From positions 434,001-498,000 of the forward strand of contig NZ_QOIN01000048.1 in assembly GCF_003323715.1 (NCBI RefSeq): a stretch of 64,000 bases of DNA, given 5' to 3'. The notes below the pieces were generated by a model, which saw only the letters and a list, made by a program, of their open reading frames with translations, made no database searches and had not been told where the DNA came from. The stretch is from Streptomyces diacarni (GTDB lineage: Bacteria; Actinomycetota; Actinomycetes; Streptomycetales; Streptomycetaceae). Positions 56,917 to 64,000 of this stretch are shown here, piece after piece (position 1 is the first letter of the stretch; each line of letters opens with the position of its first letter). The position numbers were made by a program, and so were the translations under genes.

Positions 56917-57396
56917 TCAGCGGCCCTGTTCGGGGGTGAGGGGCTTCTGGGCCTGTCCGGGTGCCGCGTTCTCGGCTCCGGGCTTGGCGGCCTCAGCCGC
57001 CGGCTTGCCCGGGGCCTGCTGGGCCGGGGCCTGCGGCTTCGTGGCCTCCGGGGAAGCCTGCTCCGGCTGCCCGGGCTTGCCCGGCTTCCCGGTCTGCTTG
57101 CCCGGCGCCTGCTCCTCGGTGGGCTGCTTCGGCTGCTGCTGGTCCAGCGGGAACTGCGGCTTGGTGGGCTTGTCCTGGTCGGAGGGGTTGTGCTGCGGCT
57201 TGGTGGGCTTGGCCGTCGCGTCCTGCTGGTCCTGGGAGTCCGGGTCCTCCGAAGGGCCGGGCTTCGCCTGGGCGCCCGCCGTGTGCCCCGGGGAGTGGTC
57301 GGCGGGCGCGGCGGACGCGGCACCCGCCGCGCCGATAGCGAGCGAGCCGGCCAAAGAGACGGTGACGGCCGCGGCGGTGATCCTGTTCACGCGCAT
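56917..57396 (-). CDS. Secreted Pro/Lys/Gln-rich low-complexity protein
   Basis: The 159-aa protein has a signal peptide (MRVNRITAAAVTVSLAGSLAIGAAGAASAAP, cleavage near residue 29). The remainder is dominated by Pro, Lys, Gln, Ala and Glu (KPTKPQHNPSDQDKPTKPQ, QQPKQPTEEQAPGKQTGKPGKPGQPEQ). There is no recognised domain, and a disordered secreted or wall-associated filament is likely. The ATG at 57396 follows GGAGGAAAGC; an upstream in-frame ATG at 57429 lacks a clear site. The function is unknown. Confidence 0.75.
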   Translation of the reverse strand: MRVNRITAAAVTVSLAGSLAIGAAGAASAAPADHSPGHTAGAQAKPGPSEDPDSQDQQDATAKPTKPQHNPSDQDKPTKPQFPLDQQQPKQPTEEQAPGKQTGKPGKPGQPEQASPEATKPQAPAQQAPGKPAAEAAKPGAENAAPGQAQKPLTPEQGR

Positions 57397-57622
57397 GTGC
57401 TTTCCTCCAGTCAGCGTGCCGGTCGGCACGTAGTGGGACGTTCTCCACTTTTCGACCGCCTCCCACGGAACGCAACCGGAGCGTCGCCGTACGTGTCACC
57501 CGGCCTCTCGTGGAGCGGCCCGCCGCGCACCAGCCCAAGGCTTCACTGTGCGTATCCCCGCGCACGTCACCGCCCCGCCCCGTACGTCAGCCCGGGCCCC
57601 CGGGCGGTGCGCGGACCATGGA

Positions 57623-57628
57623 TAGGCT
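57623..57628 (+). promoter_or_regulatory. Leaderless-type -10 box for the first SseB-like gene
   Basis: TAGGCT at 57623-57628 is followed by 7 bases and then ATG 57636, the same spacing as the TAACCT box of the enoyl-CoA hydratase. This arrangement places the transcription start at the ATG and decides the start codon. Confidence 0.6.
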
Positions 57629-57635
57629 GGTGCGC

Positions 57636-58433
57636 ATGACAGTTCCCTCGCAGCCCCAGCAGCCGCAGCACTTCGGGCCCGGGCACGGCGGCGGCTGGCC
57701 CGGCAACGAGCTGGAGGAAGCCCTCGCCGCCTCGCTCCAGGTGCCGCACGCGGGGGCCCGGCTGCTGGAGGTGCTCGGCCGGTCCAGCGTGTGGGTCCCG
57801 CTGCCGGAGGGCGGCAGCCGGGAGAGCCGGGAACTGGACCTGCCCACCATCGAGTTGGACGGCTCGGTCTACGTGCCGGTCTTCAGCTCCGAAGAACAGT
57901 TCCTCCAGGTCGTCGGCGCCCACGTCGGCTTCACCATCGCCCCGGCGAAGGAGTTCGCACGCGGCCTGCCGACCGGTGTGGGCCTCGCGGTCAACCCGGA
58001 CGGCACCGTCGGGGTGCCGCTGCCCGCCGAGGCGGTGGCCGAACTGTGTGCCAACTCGCCCACCGAGCAGGCGGCCGCGGGTGTCGCACGGGGTGCGCGG
58101 GTCCGGCTGTTCGAGCCGGACTGGCAGGACGACCCGCTCGCGTTCCTGGCCGCCGCCTCGGCCGAGTTCGCGGCTCTCCCCTCCGTACGCTCGGCGCGCA
58201 GAGGGCTCGCCAGCGTCGAAGGGGATGATCCCGCGCTGTTCGTCGGCATAGAACTCGACCTGCTGGAGCCCGAGTCGCGGCACGCGGCGCACGAGGCGCT
58301 GGGCAGGGCCCTGCATCAGGCGCAGGTGCGCTGGCCGGTGCAGATGGTGCTGCTGGACGCGGCGAGCGACCCGGTCGTGGACTGGATGCGGCAGTGCGTC
58401 CGCCCCTTCTACGACCGCGGGGCCCAGCTCTGA
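57636..58433 (+). CDS. sseB: SseB-family protein, enhanced serine sensitivity type
   Basis: The 265-aa protein begins MTVPSQPQQPQHFGPGHGGGWPGNELEEALAASLQVPHAGARLLEVL. It has the SseB N-terminal region (VWVPLP ... GSVYVPVFSSEEQFLQVVGAHVGF) and the C-terminal domain ending DPVVDWMRQCVRPFYDRG. The E. coli family member affects serine sensitivity, and here it lies 2.3-3.5 kb from the gcvT region. The exact molecular role is unknown. ATG 57636 was preferred because a TAGGCT -10 box lies exactly seven bases upstream; ATG 57618 (MDRLVR) is the alternative. Confidence 0.75.
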   Translation: MTVPSQPQQPQHFGPGHGGGWPGNELEEALAASLQVPHAGARLLEVLGRSSVWVPLPEGGSRESRELDLPTIELDGSVYVPVFSSEEQFLQVVGAHVGFTIAPAKEFARGLPTGVGLAVNPDGTVGVPLPAEAVAELCANSPTEQAAAGVARGARVRLFEPDWQDDPLAFLAAASAEFAALPSVRSARRGLASVEGDDPALFVGIELDLLEPESRHAAHEALGRALHQAQVRWPVQMVLLDAASDPVVDWMRQCVRPFYDRGAQL

Positions 58434-58600
58434 CGGGCGACGGGCGACGAGCGGGCGGATGACGGGCCAGGTGCGCCTCGGAAGCCGAGGGGCCGGGAGG
58501 GCTGAGGGGGAGGTACGCACCCCGGGGTGGGTCAGGGTACGGGTCCGGACTGAGTAGGAGTACCGATGTCCCGCACCCCTCTTAAGCTGGTTGGATAGCG

Positions 58601-59446
58601 GTGCGGAGCGACGAGACGGGCAGGGACGGCGTCAGTGGTGGAAGGGCGGCCCAGGTGAGCGCGGGTGAAAGCGTCGATCAGCTCCTGCGGCGGGTCTCGC
58701 CGGGGGCGTACGACACCTTCGAGAGCTATGAAGCCCTCCTCCAGGCGCTCGCGGGCAGCCGGCTGTGGATGCTGCTGTGGAACGGGCAGGCCGGATCGCC
58801 GGACGCACAGTACGGCAACATGGAAGTGGCCGGGTACGGTTACGCGCCCTGTGCGACCTCGGCGCAGGAGCTGGCGGCGTCGGGCTGGAGCCGCGCGCAC
58901 GAGGTCGTCGGCGGGCGGGACATCGCGGCGGCCCTCTTTCCCGACCGCTGGGGAATCTGGCTGAATCCGCACGCTCCCGGTGGCGGTGTCGGCATCCCCT
59001 GGCTGGATCTGCGGCGTGTCGCCGTCGGCCTCGACCAGCTGCCCGCCGGGCCGCTGAGTATCGGCGAACCCACCCTGGAGATCCCGCAGTTCTACGCGCT
59101 GCTGACGCAGAACGCGCATCTGACCCCCGCCGTGCGCTCGCTGCGCCGCGCCTGGGTGCGGCCCGCGCTGGGCGTGCCGTATCTGGCCATCGGGCTGGAG
59201 TTGTACGACAGCAGCCCCGCCTCGGTTCAGACGGCGCGGCGGATGATGGCACAGTCGGTGGCCGCCGTCCCCGAGGGGCTGCCGGTCTCCAGCGTGGCGA
59301 TGGCCGACGACTACGATCCGGTGGCGATGTGGCTGCGCCGCCAGTCGCGCCCCTTCTTCGACCGTGACGCGCAGCCGCGGGCGGGATACGGCGCTCCGGG
59401 GCCGCAGGCCGGCGGTTTCGGCTACGGCTATCCGCGGCCTTTCTGA
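58601..59446 (+). CDS. Second SseB-family protein
   Basis: The 281-aa protein is related to the previous one in its C-terminal domain (VASMADDYDPVAMWLRRQSRPFFDRDAQPRAG; compare WMRQCVRPFYDRG). Its N-terminal part carries a different block (LWMLLWNGQAGSPDAQYGNMEVAGYGYAPCATSAQELAASGW). The two genes appear to be an ancient tandem duplication. The start is uncertain: GTG 58601 or GTG 58655 (VSAGESVDQLLRRV), the latter having a GAAGGGCGG site. A Gly-rich tail (GYGAPGPQAGGFGYGYPRPF) ends the protein. Confidence 0.65.
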   Translation: MRSDETGRDGVSGGRAAQVSAGESVDQLLRRVSPGAYDTFESYEALLQALAGSRLWMLLWNGQAGSPDAQYGNMEVAGYGYAPCATSAQELAASGWSRAHEVVGGRDIAAALFPDRWGIWLNPHAPGGGVGIPWLDLRRVAVGLDQLPAGPLSIGEPTLEIPQFYALLTQNAHLTPAVRSLRRAWVRPALGVPYLAIGLELYDSSPASVQTARRMMAQSVAAVPEGLPVSSVAMADDYDPVAMWLRRQSRPFFDRDAQPRAGYGAPGPQAGGFGYGYPRPF

Positions 59447-59762
59447 AAAGCGCCGCCTTTTGCGGGTAACCGCTGCCGCGAGAGCGTTCAGATCAGGACA
59501 TAAGTACTGGTCAGGCACCGCTTAACGTCAACTTCCGTCCGCATAACGGAACATGACGCGTCACATCACAGTTGCGCATCCTTTCACGAGCAGGTCTGGC
59601 GACTGATCGTGACCGCGATGAAGACTCCCGAGCCATGAGCCACACGGTCGCCGCCGCACTGTCCGGCGGTTGTCGCGGCTTGCGAAAGTCCTTCAAGTTT
59701 CGACCGCTACAGCGGTGCGCGTGGACTGGTCAACTGCCGGTCGAGAAGGGGTCTCCAAAGCG
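59447..59762. promoter_or_regulatory. 316-bp region upstream of the oligopeptide ABC operon
   Basis: The region is AT-richer than its surroundings and contains TTCCGT-N7-ACGGAA (59533-59538/59546-59551), a 6-bp-arm inverted repeat, near ACATAAGTACTGG and CTTAACG. It probably contains the operon promoter and perhaps an operator. A short +frame peptide (59572-59766) was not called because nothing supports it. Confidence 0.45.
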
Positions 59763-60761
59763 ATGACGGCACCACTGCACGAGGAAACGCCTGCGGGAAC
59801 CGCGGTCGTGGAGCCAGCCCCGACCAAGACGGAACAGGCGATCGAGGGCCGCTCACTCGGACGGATCGCATGGGAGCGGCTCAAGCGTGACAAGGTGGCG
59901 CTGATCGGCGGTGCCTTCGTACTGCTGCTGATCCTGGTCGCGGTCTTCGCGCCCCTACTGACGGCGCTGACGGGACAGGCGCCGAACGAGCGCCACGAGG
60001 ATCTGATCGACCCGCTCTTCAGCACCCCCAAGGGCGCACTCGGCGGGATGTCGGGCGAGCACCTGCTGGGCGTCGAGCCGGTCAGTGGCCGCGACATCCT
60101 CGCCCGCATCCTCTACGGTGCCCGCGTCTCGATCCTCGTCGGCTTCCTCTCCGCCGTCGTCGCCGTCGTCTTCGGCACCATCCTGGGCACGCTCGCCGGC
60201 TACTTCGGCGGCTGGCTGGACGCGCTGATCAGCCGCGTGATGGACATGCTGCTGGCCTTCCCGCAGCTGCTGTTCATCATCTCGCTGATCTCCGTGATGC
60301 CCAACGACCTGCTCGGGCTGACCGGCACCGGGGTGCGGCTGCTGCTGATGATCCTGGTCATCGGCTTCTTCGGCTGGCCCTACATCGGCCGGATCGTCCG
60401 CGGCCAGGTGCTCTCGCTGCGGGAGCGGGAGTACATCGAGGCGGCCCGCAGCCTGGGCGCGGGGCGGGGCTACATCATCAGCAAGGAACTGCTGCCCAAC
60501 CTGGTCGCCCCGATCACCGTCTACATGACGCTGATGATCCCGACCAACATCCTCACCGAGGCCGCGCTCAGCTTCCTCGGCGTGGGCGTCAAGCCGCCCA
60601 CCGCTTCCTGGGGTTCCATGCTCTCCGACGCCGTGACGTACTACGAGTCGGACCCGATGTACATGATCATCCCAGGTGTCGCCATCTTCATCACCGTGCT
60701 CGCCTTCAACCTCTTCGGCGACGGCGTACGCGACGCACTGGACCCGAAGGGGACCCGTTGA
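59763..60761 (+). CDS. Oligopeptide ABC transporter permease, DppC/OppC type
   Basis: The 332-aa inner-membrane subunit has an N-terminal helix (VALIGGAFVLLLILVAVFAPLL) near residue 37. It then has the periplasmic loop HLLGVEPVSGRDILARILYGARVSI and the conserved EAA-loop EYIEAARSLGAGRGYIISKELLPNLVAP near residue 222, which contacts the ATPase. Five to six transmembrane segments are visible. The family also includes BldK, needed for aerial development in S. coelicolor. ATG 59763 follows GAAGGGG. This gene precedes the binding protein rather than following it, an order found in some Streptomyces. Confidence 0.9.
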   Translation: MTAPLHEETPAGTAVVEPAPTKTEQAIEGRSLGRIAWERLKRDKVALIGGAFVLLLILVAVFAPLLTALTGQAPNERHEDLIDPLFSTPKGALGGMSGEHLLGVEPVSGRDILARILYGARVSILVGFLSAVVAVVFGTILGTLAGYFGGWLDALISRVMDMLLAFPQLLFIISLISVMPNDLLGLTGTGVRLLLMILVIGFFGWPYIGRIVRGQVLSLREREYIEAARSLGAGRGYIISKELLPNLVAPITVYMTLMIPTNILTEAALSFLGVGVKPPTASWGSMLSDAVTYYESDPMYMIIPGVAIFITVLAFNLFGDGVRDALDPKGTR

Positions 60762-60829
60762 CCCCCCAATCCAGACCCCGGCCCCGCCCAGCTCGTGCGG
60801 GCCGTGACCTACCACGGAGGTTGCGAGAC

Positions 60830-62581
60830 GTGACAACCCTACGCACATCGAGGCGCCGACTGGCCGCGGTGTCGGCCGTCGCCGCCGCGACGCTGCTGGC
60901 CACCTCGGCCTGCGGCGGCGGCAACAGCGACAGCGAGGGCGGCGGCGAGTACAACGCGGGCGTCAACAAGGTCGCCAACGCCTCGAGCAAGAAGGGCGGG
61001 ACCCTGAAGTTCGTCGGTGTCCAGGACGCCGACTCCTGGGACACCACCCGCATGTACTACGGCTTCGTCTTCGACTTCTCCCGCTACTACGCCCGCCAGC
61101 TGGTCAGCTACAGCCCCAAGCCGGGCAAGAAGAGCGTGGACCTGCAGCCGGACCTGGCCACCGACAAGGCGCAGATATCCGACGACGGCAAGGTCTACAA
61201 GTACACCCTGAAAGACGGCCTGAAGTGGGAGGACGGCAAGCCGATCACCGCCCAGGACGTCAAGTACGGGATCGAGCGCCAGTGGGCGCAGAAGACCCTC
61301 TCGGGCGGCCCCACCTACATCAAGGACGTCCTGGACCCGGACGGCAAGTGGAAGGGCCCGTACGAGGAGAAGAGCGAGTTCGAGGGCATCAAGACCCCCG
61401 ACGAGAAGACGATCGAGTTCCATCTGCCGAAGCCCAACGGTGACTTCGAGCAGATGCTGGCGATGCCGACCAACTCGCCGGTGCGCAAGGACAAGGACAC
61501 CAAGTCCAAGTACACCCTGCACCCCTTCTCCTCGGGCCCGTACAAGTTCAAGTCGTACACCCCGAACAAGTCGCTGCTGCTGGTGCGCAACAAGCACTGG
61601 GACAGCAAGTCGGACCCGCTGCGCAAGGCGCTGCCCGACAAGGTCAAGGTGACGCTGCTGACCAACCCCGACGAGCGCGACAAGCGCCTGCTCAACGGGG
61701 ACGCCGACCTCGACCTCAACCAGCGCGGCATGGAGGTCCAGGGCCGGCAGAAGGCTCTGAAGGAGCACAAGGGCAACGTCGACAACCCGCAGACCGGGTT
61801 CATCTCCTACGTGGCCTTCCCGCAGAGCGTGAAGCCGTTCAACAACATCCACTGCCGCAAGGCCGCCATCTACGGCACGGACCACAAGTCGGTCCAGACC
61901 GCGCGCGGTGGCCCGACCGCCGGCGGTGAGCTGGCCGTCAACATGCTGCCCCCGGTCGTGCCCGGGCACGACGAGAGCGACGACCAGTACGGCATCCGCA
62001 AGAACAGCGGTGCGGCCAACGTCGCCAAGGCCAAGGAAGAGCTCAAGAAGTGCGGCAAGCCGAACGGCTTCAAGACCACGCTCGCCGTCCGTAACACCGA
62101 CAAGGCGGACGTGAAGTCCGCGGAGTCGATCCAGGCCTCGCTCAAGAAGGTCGGCATCAAGGTCGAGATCGACCAGTTCGACGGCTCCCAGGGCTCCTCG
62201 ATCGTCGGCAACCCGGCGACCGTGAAGAAGAAGGGCTACGGGATGGTCCTCTACGGCTGGGGCCCCGACTTCCCCAGCGGCCAGGGGTACGGCATCGAGC
62301 TGTGGCACAGCTCCAAGATCCGGGACAACGGCAACAACAACTACGCCCTGATCGACGAGCCGAAGATCGACAAGGGGCTCGAAGAGGCCATCGCCGAGCT
62401 CGACCCGGAGAAGTCCGCCGAGAAGTACGCCGAGGTCAACAAGGAGGTCATGGCGGGCGCCTACTACCTGCCGCTGACCTACCTGAAGGTCGTCCAGTGG
62501 CGCTCCGACCGGCTCACCAACGTCTACGCGGCCGACTCCTTCAGCGGTTGGTACGACTTCGCGTCCATCGGCGTCAAGTGA
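60830..62581 (+). CDS. Oligopeptide-binding lipoprotein of the ABC transporter
   Basis: The 583-aa family-5 solute-binding protein has a lipoprotein signal (RRRLAAVSAVAAATLLATSAC) with the lipobox TSAC at about residues 25-28, followed by a Gly/Ser/Asp spacer. The body has SBP_bac_5 features: YTLKDGLKWEDGKPITAQDVKYGIERQWA (near residue 135) and YGWGPDFPSGQGYGIELWHSS (near 485). GTG 60830 (GGAGG 11 bases upstream) fits the signal. It captures peptides outside the membrane and delivers them to the permeases. Lys is unusually frequent for this genome. Confidence 0.92.
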   Translation: MTTLRTSRRRLAAVSAVAAATLLATSACGGGNSDSEGGGEYNAGVNKVANASSKKGGTLKFVGVQDADSWDTTRMYYGFVFDFSRYYARQLVSYSPKPGKKSVDLQPDLATDKAQISDDGKVYKYTLKDGLKWEDGKPITAQDVKYGIERQWAQKTLSGGPTYIKDVLDPDGKWKGPYEEKSEFEGIKTPDEKTIEFHLPKPNGDFEQMLAMPTNSPVRKDKDTKSKYTLHPFSSGPYKFKSYTPNKSLLLVRNKHWDSKSDPLRKALPDKVKVTLLTNPDERDKRLLNGDADLDLNQRGMEVQGRQKALKEHKGNVDNPQTGFISYVAFPQSVKPFNNIHCRKAAIYGTDHKSVQTARGGPTAGGELAVNMLPPVVPGHDESDDQYGIRKNSGAANVAKAKEELKKCGKPNGFKTTLAVRNTDKADVKSAESIQASLKKVGIKVEIDQFDGSQGSSIVGNPATVKKKGYGMVLYGWGPDFPSGQGYGIELWHSSKIRDNGNNNYALIDEPKIDKGLEEAIAELDPEKSAEKYAEVNKEVMAGAYYLPLTYLKVVQWRSDRLTNVYAADSFSGWYDFASIGVK

Positions 62582-62667
62582 CCTTCCCGGTCGCTGTGAC
62601 CGCCACCGACATCACCATCTGACGGCGCCACCCGCCGCTGGCACGAAGGGCAGGTGAAGGCCGCCGC

Positions 62668-62713
62668 GGCGGCCCGGCCGCCGGCTCCCTGACCGGGAGC
62701 GGGCCGGGCCGCC
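62668..62713 (+). terminator. Hairpin between the binding protein and second permease
   Basis: The left arm 62668-62689 and right arm 62695-62713 (GGGAGCGGGCCGGGCCGCC) pair imperfectly around TGACC, with one side-bulge. It probably attenuates read-through so that the binding protein is made in excess of the membrane subunits. Confidence 0.5.
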
Positions 62714-62732
62714 GAAGGGCGGCCGGAGAGCA

Positions 62733-63727
<995 letters not shown>

Positions 63728-63731
<4 letters not shown>

Positions 63732-64000
63732 CCGACCACGAGCACAAGTCCCGCAAGTCCCGCAAGACCCCCGAGGCTGCCGAGGCGGCTGCGGCCCCCG
63801 CGTCTGCCACGTCGCCCGCGTCCCCCGAGGACGAGAAGGCGGAGGCGCTGCGGACCGAGGTCACCAAGGCCGACACGTCCCTGACGAAGCCCGTCGACGG
63901 CGCCGCCACGGGCACCGCCACGGACGCCGCCGTCTCGGACCTGACGAGTTCGGGCACCGCGCCCGGCGAACCGGTGCTGAGCAAGGAACCGCCCACCGCG
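63728..64000 (+). CDS. N-terminal part of the next ABC-operon gene (truncated by window end)
   Basis: The ATG overlaps the permease stop by four bases. Only 91 residues are visible, all low-complexity and charged (MTDHEHKSRKSRKTPEAAEAAAAPASATSPASP...), so no domain can be read. From operon order it should be the ATP-binding subunit or another permease with a disordered N-terminal extension. Both possibilities remain open. Confidence 0.6.

Overview
The window is very GC-rich actinobacterial chromosome, almost certainly Streptomyces. The evidence is codon use, GTG starts, leaderless-type promoters, a single TTA codon, and marker genes such as SpoIIE/HATPase regulators, SseB-like proteins and a BldK/Dpp-type ABC system. 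From memory, the left edge (L,D-transpeptidase, enoyl-CoA hydratase, ATP-binding regulator) and the right edge (sdaA-glyA-gcvH-gcvT, two SseB-like genes, oligopeptide ABC operon) resemble one contiguous conserved block of S. coelicolor. If so, the roughly 48 kb between them is an accessory insertion. No database was searched.

Left part (1-13275): an L,D-transpeptidase tail, enoyl-CoA hydratase and an anti-sigma-like ATPase come first. Then follow a frameshifted FUSC-family membrane gene, small conserved genes, Dps, a multidomain SpoIIE phosphatase, a family-2 glycosyltransferase, a DUF6875-like gene, a hemerythrin protein and an acyl-CoA dehydrogenase.

Central part (about 11.4/13.3-28.2 kb): an unusual lipid-type biosynthetic locus without modular PKS or NRPS. 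The minus-strand set reads ACP, CFA-synthase-like methyltransferase, DAO-type flavo-oxidase, thioester-reductase-like SDR, second SDR, MFS exporter, desaturase, fatty acyl-AMP ligase and PLP aminotransferase. It diverges from a tightly coupled plus-strand trio (ThDP enzyme, SRPBCC protein, KAS III-like enzyme lacking the usual catalytic His) followed by a flavin monooxygenase. The divergent promoter carries two matching TGGCAG-N4-STGCCA palindromes. A plausible reading is that a fatty acid is activated on the ACP, desaturated and methylated, reductively released as an aldehyde, then coupled by the ThDP enzyme, aminated and oxidised.

Second accessory module (29.0-43.7 kb): a minus-strand operon encodes a type II thioesterase, thermostable-hemolysin-family protein, AMP-ligase, Fe(II)/2-oxoglutarate oxygenase, MMPL transporter, large LuxR (LAL) regulator and Sfp-type phosphopantetheinyl transferase. 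Divergent from it are a 58-aa cysteine-free candidate precursor peptide translationally coupled to a fused leader-binding/YcaO cyclodehydratase, then a histidine kinase with a TTA codon and its response regulator. This suggests an undescribed RiPP, perhaps lipid-modified.

Right part (43.8-64.0 kb): a STAND NTPase coupled to a GT-B-like protein, a dienelactone hydrolase, a TetR/nitroreductase pair with two visible operators, and decayed remnants. Next come the glycine-riboswitch-controlled serine/glycine genes gcvT-gcvH-glyA-sdaA. The window ends with a P-loop protein, a secreted Pro/Lys-rich protein, two SseB-like proteins and an oligopeptide ABC transporter operon that runs off the end.
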